A stretch of DNA of 24,081 bases from JAHEIJ01 sp040235565 (GTDB taxonomy: Bacteria > Pseudomonadota > Gammaproteobacteria > UBA6429 > Thiohalophilaceae). A program made the translations under genes and the position numbers. Positions 8,645-16,764 of this stretch are shown piece after piece (position 1 is the stretch's first letter; every line of letters starts with the position of its first letter). Location: NCBI GenBank assembly GCA_040235565.1, contig JBECLA010000153.1, positions 1 through 24,081 on the forward strand. The letters are read 5' to 3'. The notes beneath the pieces are model-generated. The model was given only the letters and a program-made list of their open reading frames with translations. It was not told the DNA's origin and searched no databases.

Positions 8645-11560
8645 GTGACCTCTCCCGCACAGCAATCATCAACCTGCCAACGCGCTTCATGGCTTGTGCG
8701 TCAATGGCATCGATTCAAGAGCAAGCATTGTCAGAGCCGGCTGGATCGGTTCTTTGTTTGTCTACCTGAAGTGATCGATAGCGCAATGCGGCATCTGGAT
8801 CGCATACTGCACAGAAGTTACGGTGGCGCCTGGCAACACCTGTTTATGCAAGGCCACTCCGTCGTACCATTCCTGTTTTCCTTTACTGCAATCGCATTTG
8901 CGGTGGTGGGGCCAACCCCGCGATATCGGGGAGAGCTGGCCGCCGTCGGAGTTATCGTCGCCGCAGCACTGTTCTGGTTAACTGTGCGATACTGGTTGGC
9001 GAAGCGGGGGAGTGAACACGGCCTGCTCACCTTGCAAATAAGCATCATTGTTTTACTGGCAATCGTGTTTTTCGTTCTACCCGGCAGTGGTCCGATGGAA
9101 GCGGATGGCGTTCCGTACCAACATATTTTCACGCCTTTCATCCTGGCATTACTGTTACTGGCCGCGTTATCCCAATGGATCGCCAGGCTTGTTCTGTCGG
9201 GCTTTCCAAAACGTTATCGCTATCTGTTTAATAGCCTGTTGTCGAAAACCGAGCTGTTTGTCAAACCACGCAAACCTACGGCAAACAGCAAAAAAGTGCT
9301 GCATGGTTTTATTAATGCACCGCTGTATCACCCCTTGCATCTGCTTTTACTACCATCATTCGGTGTCATTCTTGCCAAACCGCAGTATGTCTGGTTCATG
9401 GCCATCAGTCTCCTGATTGTGGCCTGGTTGCTGCTCCTCTTTACCGGTATCCATGACCGCCTCGGCCTGATGATTAAAGTGGTACAGCGCTGGTTTCTGA
9501 TCGGCGGACAACTGGTTGTATCGATCGTAATTATATTGCTAGCCATCCTGCGACTGGCGGATATTCATTATGTCACCACATTACTCGATTCAACACCCGG
9601 ACCGGTGATAACCGGCTATGTCGCCGCTGCCTATACTGCCTTCTGGTTATACGAATACTGGATTAACCGTGCCTTATCCGAACGTTTACTACCGCTTTTA
9701 CTGCCATTAACGGACAACCGTGATCGTATTGTCCATCTTGATTATCCCATTGTACCCGCAGCGGTGACTACGGATGTCGATCCTAACGATCGCAAGATTG
9801 AAGTCTTCTCCGGGGCACGCTTCGTAGCGGTAGGATTTCATCAACCTCGAGATGGCGAAGGAAGATGTCCAACCTGGGAACCCTACGAAAAAGTCGATCT
9901 GTTTTCCCGCCTTGCCAATCAGGCCCAATGTCTGGACGGTTGGAACGCAAAAATGAAATATGAAGTTAAGGCCGGAGTTGGGGAATTACAGAAACGGACC
10001 CGGCTCTATTTCAATGTCATGAACCTGTTGTTGGTATTCGTAATCGGTGGAAGTTTATATGGACTGCACCAGATCAGGGAAAATGCCATTGCAAAGGGAC
10101 AACTTGTTACAGCGGATAATACCCAACAGCAGGTCTTCAACCTGCGTGAACAATTGTTCGAGGTGACACGACCCCGTAACAAGATCATTATTGTTGCCGC
10201 TTCGGGTGGCGGCACCCGCGCCGCGTTATATACCGCGTCGGTATTAAGAGGACTCGCCAAACTTGGATCCGCCAGCGATATGGTAATGCTGAGCGGCGTC
10301 TCGGGTGGCGGTGCGGCCCTGGCGTACTTTAGCTTGCACCGCAATGCTCTGGTGGCGAACTCACCCGGCCAGTGTGACATGACCCAACTTGAACGGATTG
10401 AAAATAACGACGGGTCGGTTGCGGCTTTCGATCCCTGGTGTTTCTACATCGCCACGATGGCGAAACCCTATATTGAAGATGTGCTGCGCGGCGCTCCCGA
10501 GGTCAAAATACTGGCCGGCAAGTCACTGGGGCATCTACTTGCGGAAAGCTTCGACCGGGGTTTCGAGGTTGATCCGGCTAACAAGCCATATCTGTTGTCC
10601 GATATCACCGAGGTGGGTTTGATCCTGAATACCGCGCTGGCGGGCCACCCGGCCAGCACCTCGCCATGGTTAGCAAAACTTTATCTAAACAAGCCTTCGG
10701 CAAACGACCAGTTTTACTCCATCGCTTCCGGTGGACGTCTGATTTTCACCAATATTCAGGATCTCTCAGCATTCCCCACGCCGAACGATGCACTTGAGGA
10801 CGCGACGGACGAATACCAGACCTATGTCATCGTCGGCGGTGACAAAATAGCTGTCACGGCCGCCGCGGCCCTGAACGCCAACTTTCCACCGGTGTTTGCC
10901 AACGGGGCAGTGGATATCGTTTCCAATAAAACAAATGAAACACAAGAACGGTACTGGGTAACGGATGGCGGCGCGACAGACAACCGCGGCGTCATATCGT
11001 TGTTGTATGCCTTGCAGAGTGCCCTGCAAGCACAAAAAGCGCGCTGCGGTGACGATTGTCAAACCTACGCCATGCAGCGGCCGGAGATCCACCTGGTTAT
11101 CGCCGATGCGTCAGCCGCCTCAATTGACTATAAGGCGGATCGCGGTGTCGGCTCAAAATTCGGGGCCGCGCAGAAATTTGCCAGCCAGTTGATGCTGAAA
11201 CAAATTGCTGAAATAAAACAGACCTATGCGGACATGGGCGGAAACATGGAAGCGCATTATCTTTCCATGCCAGCTGTATTGAGAATGCGCGGTGGTCTCG
11301 GCACCCACTGGATGATGCCGGTCAGTGTTAAACTCAGGGATATCACAGAGCCCGATCCGGATAAGGCGGAAACTCTCAACATCAATCGGTTACCGCTGAT
11401 CAACCTGATTACACAACTGCATAATAGTCAAACAACGGAGTGTGTCGAGCCACAAAATGGTCCAGTGTCGGCAACACCGGATGAGTGGGTCAGGGCAGAC
11501 CCACATGCCTGTGCCTGGAACAGATTGGTGAACCATTTGATAACGGACACTTCGCAATAG
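8645..11560 (+). CDS. Polytopic membrane patatin-like phospholipase
   Basis: A 971-aa protein starting at GTG, with AAGGAG nine bases upstream. The N-terminal half has about eight predicted membrane segments (around 72-90, 97-118, 126-146, 161-184, 250-268, 283-305, 320-340, 455-475; a further one near 229-246 is possible). A C-terminal patatin domain follows with the oxyanion loop SGGGTR (520-525), nucleophile S553 in GVSGGG and catalytic Asp D774 in TDGGATDNRG. All three patatin hallmarks are intact, so acyl hydrolase activity on membrane lipids is plausible. Membrane-fused bacterial patatins of this size exist, but their physiological substrate is poorly known. It stands alone between the glxA-type gene and the convergent CBS/HPP pair. 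Confidence 0.87.
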   Translation: MTSPAQQSSTCQRASWLVRQWHRFKSKHCQSRLDRFFVCLPEVIDSAMRHLDRILHRSYGGAWQHLFMQGHSVVPFLFSFTAIAFAVVGPTPRYRGELAAVGVIVAAALFWLTVRYWLAKRGSEHGLLTLQISIIVLLAIVFFVLPGSGPMEADGVPYQHIFTPFILALLLLAALSQWIARLVLSGFPKRYRYLFNSLLSKTELFVKPRKPTANSKKVLHGFINAPLYHPLHLLLLPSFGVILAKPQYVWFMAISLLIVAWLLLLFTGIHDRLGLMIKVVQRWFLIGGQLVVSIVIILLAILRLADIHYVTTLLDSTPGPVITGYVAAAYTAFWLYEYWINRALSERLLPLLLPLTDNRDRIVHLDYPIVPAAVTTDVDPNDRKIEVFSGARFVAVGFHQPRDGEGRCPTWEPYEKVDLFSRLANQAQCLDGWNAKMKYEVKAGVGELQKRTRLYFNVMNLLLVFVIGGSLYGLHQIRENAIAKGQLVTADNTQQQVFNLREQLFEVTRPRNKIIIVAASGGGTRAALYTASVLRGLAKLGSASDMVMLSGVSGGGAALAYFSLHRNALVANSPGQCDMTQLERIENNDGSVAAFDPWCFYIATMAKPYIEDVLRGAPEVKILAGKSLGHLLAESFDRGFEVDPANKPYLLSDITEVGLILNTALAGHPASTSPWLAKLYLNKPSANDQFYSIASGGRLIFTNIQDLSAFPTPNDALEDATDEYQTYVIVGGDKIAVTAAAALNANFPPVFANGAVDIVSNKTNETQERYWVTDGGATDNRGVISLLYALQSALQAQKARCGDDCQTYAMQRPEIHLVIADASAASIDYKADRGVGSKFGAAQKFASQLMLKQIAEIKQTYADMGGNMEAHYLSMPAVLRMRGGLGTHWMMPVSVKLRDITEPDPDKAETLNINRLPLINLITQLHNSQTTECVEPQNGPVSATPDEWVRADPHACAWNRLVNHLITDTSQ

Positions 11561-11681
11561 CGGAAATCTGGAAAAATGGAATAAATATATTAATAGTGAT
11601 ATATGGCCTGTGCTGCAGGCACAATCTGAGTGTCAAGATGAGACCAGAAGCCCGATATATACATAAATCATCCACCCGGTC

Positions 11682-12278
11682 TTATAGTATTTGTTGTAAC
11701 AATACTTGCACCAGATTGGAGCGCGTGATAATTCCTTGCACCTGACCCTGTTTATCAGTTACCACCAGACGTTTGATGTGATGTTTCTTCATAGAATCGA
11801 TCGCATCATGCAAGGTTTTATTTCCGGAAATTGAAATCACTTCGTGCGCCATAATCTCAGCGACTTTTTCCGGGGTATTTCCGGTATCGGGTTGGTGTTT
11901 GAACATCGATTCGAGAGTTTGCCATAGACTATGAGCCGGATGATGACAGGGGATACCCAAAGAAGTTAAAAAATCGGCTTCAGTTACAATTCCAACCAAC
12001 TTATTGTTCTCATCGACTACGGGCAAACCACTTATCCGCCGTTCCAGGAGGAGTCGCGCAGCATCCCGTAAAGGAGTATCCCTATGCACTGTAGCAACAT
12101 CCGTTGTCATAATATCGTGTATCATCAATTGTTCTGCCTGACGCAGTTGAGCGTGTTTTTGAGCCATTTGATTGATTTGCATGAGATCCTCCAGGGTGAC
12201 ATCGATATAGGAATCGATATCCTTTAACGCATTTTGAAAATCTTCGCGACGTAATTCAGGGTAGGGACGTTCGCTCAT
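11682..12278 (-). CDS. CBS-domain protein paired with HPP protein
   Basis: A 198-aa soluble protein with two CBS domains, about residues 53-106 (HDIMTTDVATVHRDTPL, ISGLPVVDE..KLVGIVTEADF) and 138-195 (EIMAHEVISISGNKTL, IKRLVVTDKQGQVQGIITRSNL). Residues 10-46 form a helical module (REDFQNALKDIDSYIDVTLEDL) that recurs in the HPP protein upstream. Its ATG overlaps the HPP stop as ATGA, with GGAG seven bases upstream, so the two are translationally coupled. CBS pairs usually bind adenosyl nucleotides. In many bacteria HPP and CBS domains form one polypeptide; here they are separate. Likely role: nucleotide-dependent control of the HPP membrane protein (inference). Confidence 0.9.
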   Translation of the reverse strand: MSERPYPELRREDFQNALKDIDSYIDVTLEDLMQINQMAQKHAQLRQAEQLMIHDIMTTDVATVHRDTPLRDAARLLLERRISGLPVVDENNKLVGIVTEADFLTSLGIPCHHPAHSLWQTLESMFKHQPDTGNTPEKVAEIMAHEVISISGNKTLHDAIDSMKKHHIKRLVVTDKQGQVQGIITRSNLVQVLLQQIL

Positions 12279-13270
12279 GTGTGATCTCCGTGTTCTAACC
12301 CAGACGTTAACCGACGGTCATTGATTGAAGGAGTAATGCGCTGCCAGGAATTTTCATTCAGATATACTTCATATTTGGCCCATTGAGCAAATTCCTCACA
12401 ACTCATTATGCCACTGCTGCGACGATCTTTTCCGGCAACGACTTTGTAAATTACTTGATCTTTTCCTTTAGCAGCCCTGTCTGATTCATCGACAATTTGG
12501 CGTACCGACCACTTGACACCGTATTCACCGTTACTATAGCAATGACCGAGTTTTATCTGGATCGCATCCAGTGTTTGCTGATTCCGATTTCGAGCCAGAT
12601 GATAAATCTGCTCAAGCTCCTCGTGACCTACGTCAACATACAGGTTCATGTGCTGCAATGCATATTCCAGATCCTTGCGGCTGAGGCTCGTCTCTGATGT
12701 TTCGTCTCTCTCGCCAGCCTTACGGCTATAGCGCATCATTGTCACAGGATAACGCCGCCATGGAAACAGGTAGTTAAAAATGATAGCAACAACAAAAATA
12801 ACTGCCACATTCAGCAAAACTGGTGTAACCAGATACATATATCCCAGGCTATGTACACCGCTACCTGCCACAACCGCCGTTAACGCCGTGGCACCACCGG
12901 GAGGATGAATGCAGCGTAAATAATACATAGCAGTAATCGCCACGCCCACGGCAACTGCAGCGGCGACAAACAAATCAGGAATCAACAGATAACAACTAAC
13001 GCCAACGAATGCCGATGTTACGTGGCCACAACTCAACGCCCAGGGTTGGGAGAGGGGACCGTGGGGTACGGCAAACAACAATACCGCCGAAGCCCCCATC
13101 GAGGCTACAATCAGAGCCGCATCACCGGCTTCAATAAACTGCCGGGTTACGAGCAGGACAAATAAAATACCAGTAAAGCCACCCGCCCCGGAAATGATTT
13201 TCTCGCGGTGACTGGTTTTGTTACCGCTCAGACCGATAAAGTCGCTGATCACGCGGATCGTTTTATACAT
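12275..13270 (-). CDS. HPP-family membrane protein with C-terminal soluble extension
   Basis: A 331-aa protein. Residues ~25-172 are an HPP domain with four or five membrane segments and the name-giving motif CIHPPGGATALT (H122-P124). Then come a basic cytosolic stretch, a helical module (~198-234, RKDLEYALQHMNLYVDVGHEEL) matching the N-terminus of the downstream CBS protein, and a C-terminal region (~245-315) that I do not recognise. HPP proteins have been linked to nitrite transport in cyanobacteria and chloroplasts; the substrate here is unproven. No clear ribosome binding site precedes the ATG. It is the first gene of a two-gene operon. Confidence 0.87.
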   Translation of the reverse strand: MYKTIRVISDFIGLSGNKTSHREKIISGAGGFTGILFVLLVTRQFIEAGDAALIVASMGASAVLLFAVPHGPLSQPWALSCGHVTSAFVGVSCYLLIPDLFVAAAVAVGVAITAMYYLRCIHPPGGATALTAVVAGSGVHSLGYMYLVTPVLLNVAVIFVVAIIFNYLFPWRRYPVTMMRYSRKAGERDETSETSLSRKDLEYALQHMNLYVDVGHEELEQIYHLARNRNQQTLDAIQIKLGHCYSNGEYGVKWSVRQIVDESDRAAKGKDQVIYKVVAGKDRRSSGIMSCEEFAQWAKYEVYLNENSWQRITPSINDRRLTSGLEHGDHT

Positions 13271-13703
13271 AGAGTGTCAAAAATAATAATAAATTCATTT
13301 TTCTTGCATACCTTTATATGCAGACGTTACGTTAGAGTCACGCTGTATAACCCGTGTTCCAGGCACGATGGCGCTGAATTCCGGTAATTTTGAAGGGCTG
13401 TTTTGCATAGCAGAGACACAGGAACTCCTATATATAAGTGTTTCCTACTATATCGGTTGGGTTTTATATTAGTAAAACGATATTATTTAATACATATTAT
13501 CGTCTTTTTCGATATTAACTTAGCTCTGGCCAAAGGATTCGGAGTGACATCGGGCATCGGCGTTGTTGCGCGGCACATTATCCAGCAGGCGTTCACGGAT
13601 GCAGTTGACTTCACACGGGGAGACACAGAAGGAGGATATTGCAACCTGTATTATATGTAGCTATCCAGTTGGATCGCATTGTAAAAACCACAGGAGGCCG
13701 ATT
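13271..13703. other. Divergent intergenic region between HPP and cytochrome c'-like genes
   Basis: 433 bp. The half next to the HPP gene carries a short dyad (13305-13322). Toward the cytochrome there is a ribosome-binding-like GGAGG (around 13631-13635) without a good start codon, then the real AGGAGG seven bases before ATG 13704. An open frame at 13403-13660 has no convincing start or recognisable protein. No strong promoter was identified. Confidence 0.5.
13305..13322 (-). promoter_or_regulatory. Short dyad upstream of the HPP-CBS operon
   Basis: TGCATA-N6-TATGCA is a perfect 6-bp-arm inverted repeat, 35 bp upstream of the HPP ATG in AT-rich sequence. It may be an operator. It is short enough to arise by chance and matches no consensus I know. 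Confidence 0.22.
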
Positions 13704-14198
13704 ATGCTTTTACTCAAACATAGTACGGCAATGCTTTGCATTGCCATATCGTTTTACAGTTCACACATCGCAGCGCAAGATGCCTCACCGCATGAACAGG
13801 ATCTTGGCTTATCACCACAAACAATTGAGCTTCTACGTACCGAAATGCAGGCACTGCTAATCGGCGTTCAGACGCTGTCTGCTGGAATTACAACTGGGAA
13901 CTGGAAGAATGTCGCTGATACCAGTGCACAGATAAATGCAAGTTACATTCTTGATCAGAAACTCAGCCCAGCGCAGAGAGAGGAACTTGATTTGTTGCCC
14001 GAATATTTCAAAAAACTGGATGCTGATTTTCATGCGGAGGCAAAAAAATTAAACCTGGCGGCCACGAATCACGATGCGCAACTCGTCACATTCCATTATT
14101 ATCGTTTAATCGAGACATGCACAGTATGTCATGCGGCATTCGCACCACATAAATTTCCAGGTTTTTCTGCAACCACGAAACCCGGTCATGCACATTAA
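13704..14198 (+). CDS. Cytochrome c'-like monoheme c-type cytochrome, periplasmic
   Basis: A 164-aa protein. The ATG at 13704 is chosen over an upstream in-frame extension (open from 13563) because AGGAGG lies seven bases before it and a signal peptide begins exactly there (residues 1-24, hydrophobic, ending HIAAQ). The mature part is helical and hydrophilic, with a single heme motif near the C-terminus, CTVCH (C139-H143), followed by APHKFPGF. A C-terminal CxxCH after four helices is the layout of cytochrome c' and related four-helix-bundle cytochromes. Heme attaches in the periplasm. Roles in that family include gas (NO/CO) binding and electron transfer; which applies here is unknown. Confidence 0.82.
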   Translation: MLLLKHSTAMLCIAISFYSSHIAAQDASPHEQDLGLSPQTIELLRTEMQALLIGVQTLSAGITTGNWKNVADTSAQINASYILDQKLSPAQREELDLLPEYFKKLDADFHAEAKKLNLAATNHDAQLVTFHYYRLIETCTVCHAAFAPHKFPGFSATTKPGHAH

Positions 14199-14278
14199 TC
14201 GATGCGAAATCGTGAACATTAATTGAATGCTACAACAACCAGGATCACTCTGTTGCTAACTTAACCGGATATCACACT

Positions 14279-14482
14279 ATGCTGACACATGAGACTGACT
14301 TGACAAAACGACAAATTGAGATTGCGGAGATCGTCAAAGAGGAATGCCTCCGTGCTGCCGTGAAAGGCTATGAAAATGCCGCCATGAGTGGCTTATGCTG
14401 TGAGGGTGCCTGGGAAGCAGCAACAGGTGCTGTTAAAATGTTGGATGTTGAACTTCTTCTAAAGCAGAATGAAATAATATAA
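14279..14482 (+). CDS. Small conserved protein of unknown function
   Basis: A 67-aa protein, mostly helical and charged, with the core ECLRAAVKGYENAAMSGLCCEGAWEAATGAVKMLD. The pattern of an alanine-rich helix, a GLC.EGAWE turn and a second helix resembles short hypothetical proteins I recall from other proteobacteria, some called acetyltransferases without good reason. The adjacent Cys-Cys (39-40) could bind metal or be redox-active, but this is speculative. There is no convincing Shine-Dalgarno. It follows the cytochrome c'-like gene by 80 bp on the same strand and may share its transcript. Confidence 0.6.
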   Translation: MLTHETDLTKRQIEIAEIVKEECLRAAVKGYENAAMSGLCCEGAWEAATGAVKMLDVELLLKQNEII

Positions 14483-14595
14483 GCAAATATTTCGAATACT
14501 TATAGAGTTTAGCGGAATAAACCAGATACCGGAATTCCGGACACAGAATACGTTAAGAGTCATTATTTCACATATCGCCATCTGAAAAAACCAGC

Positions 14596-15321
14596 ATGAA
14601 AATAAAGAAATTTTTCAGTTATGAATGGGACGCGATAGCAGGATTGTTAGCTGCGGTAATTGCCATCATTCTGCATTTTCTTCATATTGTAGATGAGAAT
14701 GTTATTTTGCCAATCGTTCTAGCTTTACTGGGACTTCTGTTTATTAACTTCATGCGTCATACACGAAATAATGAATTAACAGCAGAAGAGGTGGCCCGAA
14801 CCGCATATTTGGTACAAGGCATCCAATCAGCCCTCAAGCAGCCCGATATCCTTCTCGTAGGTCCAAGACAATTGCGCACTGTGAGTGAACAATTCGCTCG
14901 CGGCATGAGCGGTGATGCCATCTGGTTTAACGTCTGCCTTTCTATGTACAGACCACAAACTTTGTTTGATACCTTATTACGGCCCGCTATAGAAAATTCG
15001 ATGGTTAGTTCAATTCAGTTTGTACTCGATCACAGCCAGGAATCTTTATGGCACGATAGCATTGCACCTAAAATTGCGGCTTGTCCCGGTGCTGCAAAGA
15101 TTAGAGAACCTCACTGGTGTAACCTGGAGAAAACCATTTCGTTCATTTTGGCCGACAATCAGCAAAGTGGAGGTGTTGAGGCATTGCTCAGCTTCTGGGG
15201 AGAACCTTTTATGGCACAATCAACAGAGAGAGACGTGCCACGATATATATTCCATGTACAAAAGAACTCGGAATTGTTGTCACATTTGATCGAACTGGAG
15301 CGCGGCTATCTACGCAGTTAA
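14596..15321 (+). CDS. Two-TM protein with unrecognised cytosolic domain
   Basis: A 241-aa protein. Two membrane helices (about 12-31 and 35-53) are followed by a ~185-residue cytosolic domain starting ELTAEEVARTAYLVQG. Blocks that look conserved include LLVGPRQLRTVSEQFARG, IWFNVCLSMYRPQTLFD, SIQFVLDHSQ and LLSFWGEPFM...PRYIFHV. The fold is not recognised. A distant phospholipase D-like or nucleotide-handling domain is possible, but no HKD or kinase motif is visible. The start has no strong ribosome binding site. It lies on the same strand as the cytochrome c'-like gene and may belong to the same unit. Confidence 0.65.
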   Translation: MKIKKFFSYEWDAIAGLLAAVIAIILHFLHIVDENVILPIVLALLGLLFINFMRHTRNNELTAEEVARTAYLVQGIQSALKQPDILLVGPRQLRTVSEQFARGMSGDAIWFNVCLSMYRPQTLFDTLLRPAIENSMVSSIQFVLDHSQESLWHDSIAPKIAACPGAAKIREPHWCNLEKTISFILADNQQSGGVEALLSFWGEPFMAQSTERDVPRYIFHVQKNSELLSHLIELERGYLRS

Positions 15322-15749
15322 TGTATCGTTTTAAAAATTTCTGCTTTTTTCTTTGGAATGCTGGCGGGAACCAGTGGAGAAGGTCAATTCACGTCAAATT
15401 GTCGCACGATATAGGGATGGGTGACAAACAACAAATATATATAAAACAATAGGATAGCGTGATCAAATAGACAAATCTTTAATTTAACATAATATACATT
15501 ATACGCACTACTGGAACCCCGGAGATTCATATACATCAGAATAGAAAATCGTAAATGGTGACATACTGGTGACCTTCTTTATCGATATCATCCCAGTTCG
15601 CCTAACCAGGGAAAAGTGTTCAATGCTGTTTCTCCTGTTATGGTTTTTCTGAACTATAGATCAAATAGCTTCCTGACGAACATACTTTACCAGGTAGTAT
15701 GTGTACCCGAGATGAGTACGTAACCAATTGTTCATAAAGGCTGCCTAAC
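15322..15749. other. Intergenic region upstream of the Tat-exported patatin
   Basis: 428 bp, no gene seen. It holds a GGTGAC direct repeat with 11-bp period (15557-15573), AT-rich sequence around 15480-15505, and an inverted repeat with arms CATACT and AGTATG (15681-15686, 15696-15701) about 49 bp before the patatin ATG. The inverted repeat overlaps a weak -10-like TAGTAT (15695-15700) and could be an operator. No matching -35 is clear. Confidence 0.45.
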
Positions 15750-16718
15750 ATGATGAAAAAACCATTATCCCGACGGCATTTCATGAAGCTGCTGGCTGCT
15801 CTCTTTTCCTCGATACCCCTACTCGGATCAGCGGTACCCGCAGCTGAAAATCAAACCCGTACTTCCGTGACAAAAAAGCAACCTGTCACAAACCCCAAAA
15901 TCGGCATTGCCCTCGGCGCCGGAGGAGCAAATGGTCTGGCGCATATTCTGTTGCTGGAAGTCCTGGATGAAATGAAAATTACACCATACTGCATCGCCGG
16001 TTCCAGTATTGGATCAATTATCGGTGCGCTCTACGCCGCTGGTATGTCAGGTCGACAGATTCGACAACTGGTTGAACAATTTATCATCACCCCGGATGAA
16101 AGACTGCAGGAAGAACTGGTTAATAAGGATACGTTACGCTGGCTCGAGTTTATCGAAGTTGAACTGGGTCATGGAGGTATACTCAGTAGTGAAGGATTTA
16201 TCGCCTATCTGTATGATGCACTACAGCATGACGCTTTTGAGAAATTGAAAATGCCACTCAAAATTGTCGCTGCCGATTTGTGGCAACGCGAACAAGTGAT
16301 CTTCGAGAAGGGTTCATTACTTCCCGCAATCAAGGCGAGTATGGCAATCCCGGGAGTGTTCGAACCGGTTACCTATCAGGATCGCGTGCTCGTGGATGGC
16401 GGGACAGTCAATCCTGTCCCTTATGATTTGTTAACTGCCGAGTGCGATATTGTCATTGGTATAGATGTCAGCGGGCAACGTTCCAAATCCGACTCAGCGC
16501 TGCCCAGCTATTTTGAGACTATTTTCAACTCGATCAAGGTCATGCAACAAGCGATTATGTTGGAAAAACTACGTTGGAATAAACCGGACATCTATATCGT
16601 GCCGCAAATCGTGGATGTCCATGCACTCGAATTTTATCGTGCCGAGAGTGTCTTCCAACAAGCCCGTTCGGCCAAGGAAGAACTCAAACAGCAATTGTTA
16701 CTCGCATTGAAGACCTGA
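15750..16718 (+). CDS. Tat-exported patatin-like phospholipase
   Basis: A 322-aa protein. It begins with a twin-arginine signal (SRRHFMKLLAAL, R8-R9, hydrophobic core, cleavage near SAVPAA). The patatin domain starts at about 50: oxyanion loop GAGGANG (56-62), nucleophile S86 in GSSIG and catalytic Asp D216 in VDGGTVNPVP. Classical patatins have Arg in the loop (GGGARG); here Asn61 replaces it, which I believe is typical of a subfamily. Tat export means it folds in the cytoplasm before reaching the periplasm. It is likely a periplasmic lipid acyl hydrolase. AAAGG lies about ten bases before the first of two adjacent ATGs. Transcription ends at the hairpin at 16740. Confidence 0.88.
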   Translation: MMKKPLSRRHFMKLLAALFSSIPLLGSAVPAAENQTRTSVTKKQPVTNPKIGIALGAGGANGLAHILLLEVLDEMKITPYCIAGSSIGSIIGALYAAGMSGRQIRQLVEQFIITPDERLQEELVNKDTLRWLEFIEVELGHGGILSSEGFIAYLYDALQHDAFEKLKMPLKIVAADLWQREQVIFEKGSLLPAIKASMAIPGVFEPVTYQDRVLVDGGTVNPVPYDLLTAECDIVIGIDVSGQRSKSDSALPSYFETIFNSIKVMQQAIMLEKLRWNKPDIYIVPQIVDVHALEFYRAESVFQQARSAKEELKQQLLLALKT

Positions 16719-16739
16719 CAAGTCGGCAAACAGAGACCT

Positions 16740-16764
16740 GATAACAGTTCAGTTATCCCTTTTT
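16740..16764 (+). terminator. Rho-independent terminator of the patatin gene
   Basis: GATAAC (16740-16745) and GTTATC (16752-16757) form a perfect 6-bp stem with a 6-nt loop. CC and five T (16760-16764) follow. It lies 22 bp beyond the patatin stop and overlaps the stop codon of the convergent transporter gene. Confidence 0.72.

Noticed and set aside
11606..11620. Terminator between the membrane patatin and the CBS gene
   Set aside because: GCCTG/CAGGC is a 5-bp stem with no T-run on either strand.
13403..13660. 85-aa open frame upstream of the cytochrome c'-like gene
   Set aside because: It starts at TTG without a convincing ribosome binding site, overlaps the presumed promoter region and resembles no protein I know.
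13563..13703. N-terminal extension of the cytochrome c'-like protein
   Set aside because: The downstream ATG has an ideal AGGAGG and begins a proper signal peptide; the extension would bury it.
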